A stretch of 64,000 nucleotides of DNA from Sphingomonas kyeonggiensis (GTDB taxonomy: Bacteria > Pseudomonadota > Alphaproteobacteria > Sphingomonadales > Sphingomonadaceae): NCBI RefSeq assembly GCF_014196745.1, contig NZ_JACIEH010000002.1, positions 496,383 through 560,382 on the forward strand, read 5' to 3'. This document shows, piece after piece, positions 51,644 to 61,103 of this stretch. How positions within the stretch are numbered: position 1 is the first letter of the stretch; every line of letters starts with the position of its first letter. The position numbers and the translations under genes were made by a program. The notes below the pieces were generated by a model, which saw only the letters and a list, made by a program, of their open reading frames with translations, made no database searches and had not been told where the DNA came from.

Positions 51644-53236
51644 ATGCAGCGTTCCCCAGCCCGGGCCTGGCCCGAGGCATCTACTTTCCGCCAGCTCCGG
51701 CTGGTCGCGCCCGAGCACGCGCCCTGGACGGTGCGGCTCGCCGCCGCCACGCGCCCCTGGGTGAGCAACCCGGCGTTTCTCGCCGCGCTGCTGCTCGTCG
51801 TCGCGGTCGTCGCGCGTATGGCGCAGTTCGGCAATCCGGTGGTCCAGGTCGATGACGAATTCTACCTGCTCACCGGCGACCGGATGCTCCATGGCGCGCT
51901 GCCCTATGTCGACATCTGGGACCGCAAGCCGATCGGGCTGTTCCTGATCTATGCAGCGATCCGCCTGCTGGGTGGCAGCGGAGTGCTGGAATATCAGATC
52001 GTCGCGACGCTCTTCGCGGTTGCGACCGCGCTGGTGATCGCGCGGATCGCACGCAACCTTGCCGGCCCGCATGGCGCGGCCGCGGCCGGGGTGGTCTATA
52101 TCCTCTATCTCGGCATCTTCGGGGGAGAGGGCGGCCAGTCGCCGGTCTTCTACAATCTGTTCGTCGCGCTTGGCGCCTGGGTGATGGTCGGCGTCGTCCG
52201 CCGCCCCAATTTCGATGCGCTGGCCCTTGCCGGCGGACTGCTGGTCATGCTGCTGCTCGGCACGGCGATGCAGGTGAAATACACCGCGCTGTTCGAGGGC
52301 GTGTTCTTCGGGCTTGCGCTGCTCTGGCAGGGTTGGCGGCGCGGGACGCCCTGGGGTGCGCTCGGCATGATGGCACCGGCCTTGATCGCCGCCGCGCTGC
52401 TGCCCACGCTCGCCGCCTGGGGCTGGTATGCCTCGCTCGGGCAGGGCGATGCCTTCGTCCAGGCGAATTTCCTCTCGATCCTCGACCGCAGCTCGGACGG
52501 GCTGGGCATCGCGCTCAAGCGCCTGGGCTGGATGGCGGCGTACCTCGCGCCACTGGGCCTGGCCGCCTGGTTCGGGCGCGGCATGGCGCGTCCGGCGAGC
52601 GAAGAGGTCCGCCGCCTGCTCGAGGGATGGGCGATCGCGGCGATCGTGGGCGTGCTGCTCTTCGGCACCTGGTTCGACCATTATGCCCTGCCGCTGATCG
52701 CGCCGCTCTGCGTGCTTGCCGCCGCCTGGTTCGGTGACGGCGCGGCGGGGCTGGTACTCGCTTCGGGTCGGGCGCGCTGGCGCATTCCCGCCGGCATCGC
52801 GATGATGGCGCTGGTCACCCTGGTCTCGCTGCAGCTCATCAACGACAATCGGCGTGACCGGGGCTGGGGCCCGCAGGTCGAGCGCATGGCGGACTTTATT
52901 CGGCCGCAGCTCAAGGATTGCCTCTATGTCTTCGACGGCGAGCCGGCGCTCTATCGCCTGACCGGCAGCTGCCTGCCGACGCGCTGGCCGTTTCCGAGCC
53001 ATCTGAGCCTGACCCGCGAATCGCGGGCGCTCGGCATTGATCCGATGGTCGAAGTGAAGCGGATCATGGCCAGACGGCCCGAATTCATCGTCGCGAGCAC
53101 CCGTCCCGATCGCGACCTCAATCCGGAAGTGCTGAACTACATGACCGGGCTGTTGGCACGCGACTATGGGATCGCGCTGGAAGTGCCGGTGGGTGGTCGT
53201 AACCGCGTGGTCTATCGGCGGCGGCCCGGTGCCTGA
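51644..53236 (+). CDS. GT39/ArnT-like membrane glycosyltransferase
   Basis: A 530-residue protein with about ten membrane helices. After helix 1 it has VVQVDDEFYLLTGDRMLHGALPYVDIWDRKPIGLFLIYA, the acidic first-loop pattern (DDEFY, then D.KP) of the lipid-linked sugar transferases in the PMT/ArnT (GT39/GT83) group. A soluble periplasmic domain of about 130 residues closes the protein. It would move a sugar from a polyprenyl carrier onto lipid or protein outside the inner membrane. The acceptor is unknown. The ATG at 51644 has a weak ribosome site, so an internal start near residue 13 is possible. Confidence 0.8.
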   Translation: MQRSPARAWPEASTFRQLRLVAPEHAPWTVRLAAATRPWVSNPAFLAALLLVVAVVARMAQFGNPVVQVDDEFYLLTGDRMLHGALPYVDIWDRKPIGLFLIYAAIRLLGGSGVLEYQIVATLFAVATALVIARIARNLAGPHGAAAAGVVYILYLGIFGGEGGQSPVFYNLFVALGAWVMVGVVRRPNFDALALAGGLLVMLLLGTAMQVKYTALFEGVFFGLALLWQGWRRGTPWGALGMMAPALIAAALLPTLAAWGWYASLGQGDAFVQANFLSILDRSSDGLGIALKRLGWMAAYLAPLGLAAWFGRGMARPASEEVRRLLEGWAIAAIVGVLLFGTWFDHYALPLIAPLCVLAAAWFGDGAAGLVLASGRARWRIPAGIAMMALVTLVSLQLINDNRRDRGWGPQVERMADFIRPQLKDCLYVFDGEPALYRLTGSCLPTRWPFPSHLSLTRESRALGIDPMVEVKRIMARRPEFIVASTRPDRDLNPEVLNYMTGLLARDYGIALEVPVGGRNRVVYRRRPGA

Positions 53237-53315
53237 GCTCCTTTCCGCTGCCGCAATTGCGCCATCTCGCAGCCAAGGCTTGGCAAGAGAAGCGCGCAAT
53301 GCTTTGGCATCGGGT

Positions 53316-53828
53316 ATGACCTCACTCGCGTCGACCAGCGGCTTGCAACGCGTGCTCGAAAGCGAGCGGCCGCGGCTGCTGCGCTTCCTTGCCGCGCGCG
53401 GGGCGGGGGACGATGCCGAGGATGTGCTGCAGGATCTGTGGCACAAGATTTCGGGCGCCGAGGCACGGCCCGTCGCCGACCCGGTCTCCTACCTGTTCCG
53501 TGCCGCCGAGAATGTGCTGCGCGACCGCCAACGCGCCTCGCTGAGCCGCGACCGGCGCCAGCATGAATGGCAGGACCTGGCCAATAGCGATGATGCGCCG
53601 CAGGGTGAGCGCGTACTGATCGCACGCCAGCGACTGCGCGAGGCCGAAGAGACGCTGCTTGCGCTCGGGCCGCGAGTCGATCAGATTTTCCGACGCTACC
53701 GGCTGGATGGGCTCGGCCAGGCAGCGATTGCTCGCGAATTGGGGATAAGCTTGAGCTCCGTGGAGAAGGATCTGCAGAAGGCCTATCGGGCCCTCGCGCA
53801 ACTCAAGGACAAGTTCGATGCGGAATGA
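53316..53828 (+). CDS. ECF sigma factor (FecI type)
   Basis: A 170-residue extracytoplasmic-function sigma factor. Region 2 has RPRLLRFLAARGAGDDAEDVLQDLWHKI and region 4 has GLGQAAIARELGISLSSVEKDLQKAYRAL. The ATG at 53316 fits the usual length; earlier in-frame starts lie in the previous gene. It is followed after 33 bp by a FecR-like gene and a TBDR with a signalling domain, so it belongs to the FecI iron-signalling type. It should direct transcription of the TBDR gene when the receptor is occupied. Confidence 0.92.
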   Translation: MTSLASTSGLQRVLESERPRLLRFLAARGAGDDAEDVLQDLWHKISGAEARPVADPVSYLFRAAENVLRDRQRASLSRDRRQHEWQDLANSDDAPQGERVLIARQRLREAEETLLALGPRVDQIFRRYRLDGLGQAAIARELGISLSSVEKDLQKAYRALAQLKDKFDAE

Positions 53829-53861
53829 GCGCATCGGCTCCGTCCTTGCGTCGAGGTGGGC

Positions 53862-54812
53862 ATGAACGGGCAGGTTTCGGATATTCTGGCAGAGGACGCC
53901 CGGGGGTGGGTGATCCGGCTGCAGGACTCGTCTTTCGACGGTTGGGACGCATTCGCCGACTGGCTGGAGCGCGACCCCGCACATCTGGCTGCCTATAACG
54001 CGGCGCTGGAAACCGATCAGGCGATGGCTGCGCTGTTCGCGGTCCCGCCCGAGCCGGTGATCGAGGCGGAGCCGGTGGCGGCGCGCCCGTCGCGCCGGCT
54101 GTTCCTGATCTCGGGTGGCGCCTTTGCCGCCGCGCTGGCGGTGGTGGTCGGCTGGACCAGCCTGGATACGGGCCGGAGTGCGCGCACCGAATATGCCACG
54201 GCTGCCGGCGAACGCCGCGAAGTCGCGCTGGCCGACGGATCGAAGATGGTGCTCAACGGCGCCACCCGTGTCGCGCTGCTCGACAAGCGGCATGCCGAGC
54301 TGATCCAGGGCGAGGCGCTGTTCACGGTACGCCACGACGCCGCCGACCCGTTCATCGTCAAGACCGGCGACGTGACGCTGGAGGATGCCGGCACGGTGTT
54401 CAACGTGGTGCGCGACGAGACGGGCCTGCGCGTCTCGGTGGCCGAAGGCGCCGTGATCTACCAGCCCCAGGCGGATGCCGTGCGGCTCACCCCTGGCGAC
54501 GCGCTCAGCGTCACGGGTGGCGCGAAGCCTGAAGTGACGCGCACCGTCACCGCCGATGTCGGCAGCTGGCGCGGGGGACAGCTTGTCTATCGCAACGAGA
54601 CGCTCGAGCGCGTTGCCGCGGATGTCTCGCGCAACCTTGGCGTGCAGCTGCGGGCGGGCAAGGGGACGGAAGCCATTCCGTTCACCGGCACGATCTCGAC
54701 TCAGGGCGGCCCGGGTGCCGTGATCGAGCGCATCGCCGCGCTCACCGGCACGCGGGCGATCCGCGCAGGCAAGGGATGGATGCTGGACACGATCGACGGT
54801 GCGCCGCGCTGA
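53862..54812 (+). CDS. FecR-type anti-sigma/signal transducer
   Basis: A 316-residue FecR protein. The N-terminal cytoplasmic part (about 1-80) has GWVIRLQDSSFDGWDAFADWLERDPAHLAAYN, the sigma-binding DUF4880-type region. One membrane helix follows (about 88-104, GGAFAAALAVVVGW), then the periplasmic FecR domain with GERREVALADGSKMVLNGAT and the C-terminal part that meets the STN domain of the receptor. The ATG at 53862 follows GAGGTGGGC. The next gene starts 14 bp before its stop. Confidence 0.92.
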   Translation: MNGQVSDILAEDARGWVIRLQDSSFDGWDAFADWLERDPAHLAAYNAALETDQAMAALFAVPPEPVIEAEPVAARPSRRLFLISGGAFAAALAVVVGWTSLDTGRSARTEYATAAGERREVALADGSKMVLNGATRVALLDKRHAELIQGEALFTVRHDAADPFIVKTGDVTLEDAGTVFNVVRDETGLRVSVAEGAVIYQPQADAVRLTPGDALSVTGGAKPEVTRTVTADVGSWRGGQLVYRNETLERVAADVSRNLGVQLRAGKGTEAIPFTGTISTQGGPGAVIERIAALTGTRAIRAGKGWMLDTIDGAPR

Positions 54813-57180
54813 GCTGATCCTTCCGATCACGCTGCTGGCGGCTTCGCCTGCGCTGGCGCAGGAGAAGCGGCATAGCGTCTCTGTGCCTGCCGGGCGTCTC
54901 GATGTCTCGGTATTCACCCTCGGCCACCAGACCGGCAGCAGCATCGGGCTGCGCGAGCAGGGGCTGGGCCGCATCTGGGTGCGTCCGGTCAAGGGCAGGC
55001 ACAGCGTCGATGGTGCGCTGGCCGAGATGTTGCGCGGCAGCGGCGTCCGGGCACGCCGCGTGGCGCCCGGCACCTGGCTGATCGAGCGCGCTCCGCCCGA
55101 GCGACCCAAGCCGCGCCCCGCGCCGCCGCCGGAGGAACCCGACGCTCCGCCGGCCGAGATCCTGGTCACCGGCAGCAAGCGGGACATTCCGCTCAAGGCC
55201 TATCCGGGCGGCGTCCAGATCGTCGAGGGGGACGATATCCCTCTCTCCGAAGGCGGGCAGGGCAGCGATGTGATCGCCAACCGTGTCGCCAGTCTCGCCT
55301 CCACGCATCTGGGGCCGGGGCGCAACAAGCTGTTCATCCGCGGCATCGCCGATTCGAGCTTTGTCGGCCCGACCCAGGCGACCGTCGGCCAATATTGGGG
55401 CAACAGCCGGATCACCTACAGCGCGCCCGATCCCGACCTGAAGCTCTACGATATCGGTCGTGTCGAAGTGCTCGAAGGGCCGCAGGGCACGCTCTACGGT
55501 GCCGGTTCGCTGGGCGGCGTGGTCCGCGTGGTGCCGCGCGCGCCGGACCTGTGGGCCAGTGGCGGCCAGGTCTGGGGTGGCGGCTCGCTCACCCAGCATG
55601 GCGGGCCGGGCTGGGATGTCGGCGGCATCGTCAACCTGCCGATCAAGGAAGGCGATGTGGCGCTCCGCGCGCTCGTCTTCAGCGCGCTCGACGGTGGCTA
55701 TATCGACGATCGCGAGCGTGGCCTGACCGACGTCAATCGGGTGCGCACCACCGGCGGGCGTGCGGCGCTGCGCTGGAACATCGACGGCTGGACCTTCGAC
55801 CTGGGCGGTGTCGGCCAGCGCATCGAGGGCCGCGACGCGCAATATGCGGACGGCGAGGGGGACGGTCTCACCCGGTCGAGCGCGATCGCCCAGCCGTTCC
55901 AGAACGACTTCTGGCTGGGCGAGCTCGTCGTCCGCAAGCATTGGGGCAATCTCGAGCTGAGCTCCGCCGTCGCCTATGCCCGGCAATATGTGTCGGAGGT
56001 GTTCGCCGGCGCCTCGGTCAGCGACGTCAACCAGGGCTTCCCCCTGCCGGCGGTCGGCGCGCCGCTGATCGGCTATCAGCAGATCAACCGGGTGAGCATG
56101 CTGACCAGCGAGACGCGGCTCTCCCGCCGTGGGCCGCGCGGCACGGGCTGGCTGCTCGGCGTCAGCTTCCTGCAGAATCGCGGGCGGGTGAACCGCAATT
56201 TCGGCTCGGCCCGGTCGGCGCTGACCGGCGTGCGCAACAGTATCGACGAAGCGACGCTTTACGGCGAGGGGACGATCGAGCCGGTGCGCGGTGTGACGAT
56301 CACCGCGGGCGGTCGGCTGACCAACTCGCACCTGATCGGCAATTCACAGGACGTCGATCGCTATCTCGCCTTCCGCGAGGACCCGCGTGCCCGGGCGGCG
56401 CGCACGGAGACGCGGCTGCTGCCTTCCGCCGCGATCGCCTGGCGGCCCACCGATGGGCTCACCTTGTTCGGCCGGTTCGAGCAGGGCTTCCGTCCTGGCG
56501 GCCTGGCGGTGCGCCGCGACGTGATCCAGCGCTTCCAGGGCGACCGGCTCTCCACCGTCGAGGCGGGCGGGCGCTATACCGAGAATGGCCTTTCGGTGTC
56601 GGCCAATGCCTCGATGACCTGGTGGACGAGCATCCAGGCCGACCTGATCGACGGCTTTGGCTTCCCGACCACCGCCAATATCGGTGACGGGCGGGTGCTG
56701 TCGCTGGGCTTGGCGGTGCGCTGGCGGCCGGTGCCGGGGATCGATCTCGACGGTTCGCTCTACCTGAACGACAGCAAGGTCACCGATCCCTCCCAGGCGG
56801 TGTTCCCGCTGGCCGAGGGACCGTCGGACTTCAACCGGCTGCCCAATGTCGCCGATGCGAGCGGGCGGCTCGGCGCTTCCTATCATCGGCCGCTGGGCGG
56901 CGACCTGGAATTCTCGGCGAGCAGCTATCTGCGCTACATCGGCCGTTCGACCCTGGGCATCGGCCCGGTGCTCGGCCGGCCACAGGGCGACTATGTCGAT
57001 ACCGGCATGGAATTCCGCCTCGAGCGCGGACGACGGGCGATCACGCTGACCGCGACCAACCTGCTCGACACCCGCGGCAACCGCTTCGCGCTGGGATCGC
57101 CGCTGCTGATCCGCGACGAGAAGCAGGTCACTCCGCTGCGTCCGCGCACCGTGCGGCTGGGCGTGGAAATCGGCTTCTAG
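54799..57180 (+). CDS. TonB-dependent transducer with STN domain
   Basis: A 793-residue receptor. A signal peptide (ITLLAASPALAQ) is followed by an N-terminal STN signalling domain (about 25-97, SVPAGRLDVSVFTLGHQTG and VDGALAEMLRGSGVRARRV). A proline-rich linker, then the TonB-box-like AEILVTGSKR, a plug with FIRGIADSS and VLEGPQGTLYGAGSLGGVVRV, and a barrel ending in EIGF complete it. The start is GTG at 54799, overlapping fecR by 14 bp. The STN domain passes the substrate signal to FecR and the ECF factor. An iron carrier is the default substrate for such trios, but none is shown here. Confidence 0.93.
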   Translation: MRRAELILPITLLAASPALAQEKRHSVSVPAGRLDVSVFTLGHQTGSSIGLREQGLGRIWVRPVKGRHSVDGALAEMLRGSGVRARRVAPGTWLIERAPPERPKPRPAPPPEEPDAPPAEILVTGSKRDIPLKAYPGGVQIVEGDDIPLSEGGQGSDVIANRVASLASTHLGPGRNKLFIRGIADSSFVGPTQATVGQYWGNSRITYSAPDPDLKLYDIGRVEVLEGPQGTLYGAGSLGGVVRVVPRAPDLWASGGQVWGGGSLTQHGGPGWDVGGIVNLPIKEGDVALRALVFSALDGGYIDDRERGLTDVNRVRTTGGRAALRWNIDGWTFDLGGVGQRIEGRDAQYADGEGDGLTRSSAIAQPFQNDFWLGELVVRKHWGNLELSSAVAYARQYVSEVFAGASVSDVNQGFPLPAVGAPLIGYQQINRVSMLTSETRLSRRGPRGTGWLLGVSFLQNRGRVNRNFGSARSALTGVRNSIDEATLYGEGTIEPVRGVTITAGGRLTNSHLIGNSQDVDRYLAFREDPRARAARTETRLLPSAAIAWRPTDGLTLFGRFEQGFRPGGLAVRRDVIQRFQGDRLSTVEAGGRYTENGLSVSANASMTWWTSIQADLIDGFGFPTTANIGDGRVLSLGLAVRWRPVPGIDLDGSLYLNDSKVTDPSQAVFPLAEGPSDFNRLPNVADASGRLGASYHRPLGGDLEFSASSYLRYIGRSTLGIGPVLGRPQGDYVDTGMEFRLERGRRAITLTATNLLDTRGNRFALGSPLLIRDEKQVTPLRPRTVRLGVEIGF

Positions 57181-57379
57181 ATTTTCCCGAAATTTTCTCG
57201 CGAAGCGTTGCGGGATCGCCACACCTGCTCCGTCTCAACCATGCCCCCGAGGCAAGCCACGATATCGTCCCCCGGCATCGATGGCCTGCCTCGAACCCCC
57301 GGGAGGGCCGCGCCATGCGTATCTGTGCCCCGGCGCGGACCCCTCCCGGGGCCCATTTTCGGGCCCAAAAAGGGATCGC
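57181..57379. other. Structured GC-rich leader before the GT2-GtrA gene
   Basis: A 199-bp gap. It holds a GGGCCC/GGGCCC hairpin (57349-57354 and 57361-57366, loop ATTTTC) followed by AAAAAGGG, which is also the ribosome site of the next gene. A larger inverted pair (CCGGGAGGGCCGCGCC near 57300 with GGCGCGG...CCTCCCGG near 57332-57350) lies just upstream. The structure could hide or expose the start region. No T-run makes it a terminator for the TBDR. Confidence 0.45.
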
Positions 57380-58528
57380 ATGAAGCTCTTCCTCGACAGC
57401 GAGATCGCACGGTTCGCTCGCGTCGCTCCCGGCACCGCGCTGGAACTCGCGGTCGTCATCCCGACCTTCAACGAACGCGCCAATGTGCCGCTGCTGATCG
57501 AGAAGCTCGATATGGCGCTGGCCGGGCGCAACTGGGAAGCGATCTTCGTCGACGATGACAGCCCCGACGGCACCGCCGACGCGGCGCGCGAACTGGGCCT
57601 GCGCGATCCGCGCGTGCGGGTGATCCAGCGGATCGGCAGGCGGGGTCTCTCCTCCGCCTGCATCGAGGGCATGTGCGCCACCGCCGCGCCGATCGTCGCG
57701 GTGATCGACGGCGACCTGCAGCATGACGAGAAGCTGCTGCCCAGGATGCTCGATGCGCTGGCGGGCGACACCGGCCTCGACCTGGTGATCGGGTCGCGCT
57801 TCGTGGCGGGCGGCGGCACCGGCGAATGGGACGATGACCGGGTGGCCAAGTCGGCGCTCGCGACCCGGCTTTCCCGCCACGTGCTCAAGGCCGATCTCTC
57901 CGATCCGATGAGCGGCTTCTTCATGATCCGCGCCGGCGTGGTGCGCGACCTGGTGCCCAGGCTCTCGGCGATCGGCTTCAAGATCCTGCTCGACATCATG
58001 ACCGCCTCGCCGCGGCCCCTGAAGTTCCGCGAGCTGCCCTATGTCTTCCGCACCCGTGCGCTCGGCGAGAGCAAGCTCGATCACGTCGTGGCGATGGAAT
58101 ATCTGATCGCGCTCTACGACCGGATGTTCGGCAAGGTCGTGCCGGTGCGCTTCGCGATGTTCTCGGGCATCGGTGCGCTGGGCGCGGCAGTGCATTTCGC
58201 GGTGCTGTCCGCGCTGTTCTGCGGGTTCGGCTGGACCTTTGTCGGGGCGACCATGCTGGCGGTGCTGGGCGCGATGACCTTCAACTTCCTGCTCAACAAC
58301 GCGCTGACCTATCGCGAGCAGCGCCTGAAGGGCGCCGGCAAGCTGCTGCGCGGCTGGGCGAGCTTCTGCGTGGTGTGCGGCGCCGGGGCAGCGGCGAATG
58401 TCGGCGTCGCGGCGTTCCTCCACAATGTCCAGCACGGCGACTGGCGCCTGTCGGCGCTGGCCGGGATCGGCGTGGCGGCGGTGTGGAATTTCGCGCTGTC
58501 GTCGCGGTTCGTCTGGGGGCGGTACTAG
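57380..58528 (+). CDS. GT2 glycosyltransferase fused to a GtrA membrane domain
   Basis: A 382-residue protein. The N-terminal GT-A domain of family GT2 (about 20-240) has VVIPTFNERANV, the nucleotide-sugar site DDDSPDGT and VIDGDLQHDE, the pattern of dolichol-/polyprenyl-phosphate mannosyl or glucosyl transferases. The C-terminal GtrA domain (about 255-380) has four helices and FNFLLNNALTYRE. Such proteins charge a polyprenyl phosphate with one sugar and help flip it. The product could feed the GT39-like protein at 51644. The ATG at 57380 follows AAAAAGGGATCGC. Its stop lies 4 bp inside the end of the convergent mprF-like gene. Confidence 0.92.
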   Translation: MKLFLDSEIARFARVAPGTALELAVVIPTFNERANVPLLIEKLDMALAGRNWEAIFVDDDSPDGTADAARELGLRDPRVRVIQRIGRRGLSSACIEGMCATAAPIVAVIDGDLQHDEKLLPRMLDALAGDTGLDLVIGSRFVAGGGTGEWDDDRVAKSALATRLSRHVLKADLSDPMSGFFMIRAGVVRDLVPRLSAIGFKILLDIMTASPRPLKFRELPYVFRTRALGESKLDHVVAMEYLIALYDRMFGKVVPVRFAMFSGIGALGAAVHFAVLSALFCGFGWTFVGATMLAVLGAMTFNFLLNNALTYREQRLKGAGKLLRGWASFCVVCGAGAAANVGVAAFLHNVQHGDWRLSALAGIGVAAVWNFALSSRFVWGRY

Positions 58529-61098
58529 GCCACCAGCCGCAGCCGCCTCCTGAGCGCGGCGCTCCGCGAGCTTCCCCCGACCAATGTCTGCAGGTCGATC
58601 ATCCCGCGCGCCAGGCCGAGCCCCGGCGGCGCCGCGATGTAGCGTCCGGTCCATACCGGCGAGAACTTGTCCTTGTAGGCGCGCAGCCCCTCGAAGCCGT
58701 AGAACGCGTCGCCGTGCCGGTAGAGCAGGGCCCCGATCCGCGCCCACATCGGCGCGAGCCGGCGCGATTCGATGCCCGATAGCGGTGCCATGCCGAGGTT
58801 GAACCAGCGATAGCCCTGGTCCCGGCCCCATTGCATCAGCTGGACGAACAGGAAGTCCATCGTGCCGTACGGCATCTCGGCGAGGTGGCGCATCAGGTCG
58901 ACCGACAGCTCCTCGCGATTGTCCGTCGCCCAGACATTGGCGAAGGCGACGATCTTCCCGTGCTGGCGGACCAGCGCGCAATCGAAGCGCTCGATGTAGC
59001 GCGGATCGAAGCGGCCGACCGAGAAGGTCTTCTCGCCATGGCCCTTGTCGCGCAGCCAGGCGTCGGAGACGGCGCGCAGCTCCGGGATCAGCGCGGGCAC
59101 TTCGGCGGCGGGGACGATCTCGAAGCTGGCCCCCTCGCGCGCGGCGCGGCGCTCGGAATGGCGCAGCGAGCGCTTTTCCGATCCTTCCATCGAGAAACCG
59201 GGCAGCGGCACGCGCGCCTCCTCGCCATATTTGACGAGCTGGAGGCCGAGGTCGATCGCGATCGGCAGCGTGTCGGTCGAGATCTGGTAGAGCAGCAGCC
59301 GGCCCTGGGCGGCATCGGCCATCTCGCGGATCCGCCAGAGCAGGTCGCCCCATTCTTCCTTCGATCCCACCGGATCGCCCATCACGATCCAGCTCTGGCC
59401 CTGCACCTGGTACATCAGCAGCGTTTCCCCGCTCTCCGAGCGCAGGAAGCGCTTGTCGCCGGTATAGGCGAGCAGCGCGTCGGTGCGGTTGGCATGGACG
59501 AGGGCGGTGCGCGGCAGCTCGGTATCGGGGGCATGCTCCTCGCGCTTCGGCTGGGCATAGCCGAACCACTGGGTGACTGCGACGCAGGTGAGCGCCACCG
59601 CGGTGGCGAAGCTGGCGCGCAGGAAGCGCGATGCGTCACCGCGCCAGGCGAATTCCCACCAGAGATCGTCCTGATAGGGCACGTGCTTGAAGGCGAAGAA
59701 GCCGATCCAGGTCGCCAGGCCGACGGCCACTGCGACCGAGACCAGGGCGCGGGCCGACAGCGCGCTGGTCAGCGCGGTCTTGCGGTAGAAGGCAGTGCGC
59801 GAGAGCTGGAGCAGGCCGGCGATGATCAACAGGATCGCTGCTTCCTCATAGTCGACGCCCTTGGTCAGCGAGAACAGCGCGCCGGCGAGCAGCAGGCTGC
59901 GGCAGAGGTGGAAGGCGGCGTCGAGCCGGCGATAGAGCGCGGGGGCGATCAGCAGCAGCGCGGTGCCGGCCAGGCTCGCGGCGATGTGCGAGGCCTCGAC
60001 AAAGGGCAGCGGGACGAAGGCGTGGAGGTCGCGCAGGCGGGCGGGGATCGCGGGAAGCGAGCCCGACACGAGCAGCACCACGCCGCCGACGAACACCAGG
60101 GCGGCGAGGAAGGTCGGCGCCAGCCCATGCATCGCCAGGCCGACTGCGCGGATCGCGGCGAGCGGCTTCTTCAGCTGGCGTCGCTCGTGCACCGCGAGCA
60201 GCGCGGCGGCGACGAGCAGGGGCAGGACATAATAGATCAGCCGGTAGAGGATCAGCGCCGCCAGGATGCGCGACGGATCGGCGCCCGGCAGCACTGCGAG
60301 CATTACGGCTTCGAACACGCCGACGCCGCCGGGGACGTGGGTGACCAGTGCGGCGATGATCGCCAGCGCATAGCCGAGAAAGAAGGCGGGGAAGGCGTGG
60401 AGCCCGGCGCCCGGGACCAGGACGAGCAGCGCGGCGCTGGCCAGCGCCAGGTCGACCGCCGAGGTGGCGATCATGCCCAGCGCCTGGGCCAGGCTGGGCG
60501 CGCGGAAATGCCAGCGCCACAGGCGGATCTCGCGGGCCGGACCGCGCAGCAGCGCAAGCACGCCGAGGGTGGCAACCAGGATCGCGATGCCGATCCCGCG
60601 CTGGACGCCGGCGGAAATGGTGAAGCCGGCGAGCTCGAGCCCACCGCCATGCAGTGCGAGCGCGGCGCCGGCCATCACGACCACGCCCGACCAGAAGGTC
60701 ACGCTGGCGGTGGCGATCACCTTGACGACATCGGCGGTGTCGAGCCCGGCGGCGTGGTAGACGCGGTAGCGCGCCGAGCCGCCGGTGAGCAGCGCGAAGC
60801 CGAGATTGTGGCTGAGCGTGTAGCTGGTGAACGAGGCGAGCGCGGCGGTGCGATAGGGCAGGGGGCGCCCGATGATGCGCAGCGCGAGCACGTCGTACAG
60901 CGTCAGCATCGCATAGCTGCCGGCGGTCAGCGCCAGCGCCGCTCCGATCTGCCACGCGCCGATCGCGTGGAAGGCGATGCGGACATCGTGCCAGCGGACT
61001 TCGTGGAGAAGACCGCGCAGCGCCGCAAAAGCGAGCGCGACGATGCCGATCACGGCGCCGACGTGCAGCGCGGTCCTATGGGCGGGGCGCAGGGCCAC
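58525..61098 (-). CDS. mprF: MprF/LpiA-type phosphatidylglycerol lysyltransferase
   Basis: An 857-residue protein. The N-terminal half has about 12-14 membrane helices with the flippase-like part (SHNLGFALLTGGSARYRVY, THVPGGVGVFEAVML). The C-terminal half is the cytosolic aminoacyl transferase (GNAT-like fold) with YTGDKRFLRSESGETLLMYQ, MGDPVG, KGHGEKTFSVGRFD and RWFNLGMAPLSGIE. It moves lysine (or another amino acid) from tRNA to phosphatidylglycerol, lowering surface charge and giving resistance to cationic peptides and acid. The start is probably GTG at 61098, 5 bp after the DUF2147 stop; no ATG is near. It is coupled to an acvB-like gene in the same operon. Confidence 0.9.
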   Translation of the reverse strand: MALRPAHRTALHVGAVIGIVALAFAALRGLLHEVRWHDVRIAFHAIGAWQIGAALALTAGSYAMLTLYDVLALRIIGRPLPYRTAALASFTSYTLSHNLGFALLTGGSARYRVYHAAGLDTADVVKVIATASVTFWSGVVVMAGAALALHGGGLELAGFTISAGVQRGIGIAILVATLGVLALLRGPAREIRLWRWHFRAPSLAQALGMIATSAVDLALASAALLVLVPGAGLHAFPAFFLGYALAIIAALVTHVPGGVGVFEAVMLAVLPGADPSRILAALILYRLIYYVLPLLVAAALLAVHERRQLKKPLAAIRAVGLAMHGLAPTFLAALVFVGGVVLLVSGSLPAIPARLRDLHAFVPLPFVEASHIAASLAGTALLLIAPALYRRLDAAFHLCRSLLLAGALFSLTKGVDYEEAAILLIIAGLLQLSRTAFYRKTALTSALSARALVSVAVAVGLATWIGFFAFKHVPYQDDLWWEFAWRGDASRFLRASFATAVALTCVAVTQWFGYAQPKREEHAPDTELPRTALVHANRTDALLAYTGDKRFLRSESGETLLMYQVQGQSWIVMGDPVGSKEEWGDLLWRIREMADAAQGRLLLYQISTDTLPIAIDLGLQLVKYGEEARVPLPGFSMEGSEKRSLRHSERRAAREGASFEIVPAAEVPALIPELRAVSDAWLRDKGHGEKTFSVGRFDPRYIERFDCALVRQHGKIVAFANVWATDNREELSVDLMRHLAEMPYGTMDFLFVQLMQWGRDQGYRWFNLGMAPLSGIESRRLAPMWARIGALLYRHGDAFYGFEGLRAYKDKFSPVWTGRYIAAPPGLGLARGMIDLQTLVGGSSRSAALRRRLRLVA

Positions 61099-61103
61099 GG
61101 CGA

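Noticed and set aside
57349..57374. The GGGCCC hairpin as terminator of the STN-TBDR gene
   Set aside because: It is followed by A-residues, not T-residues, on the plus strand, and no minus-strand gene ends there.
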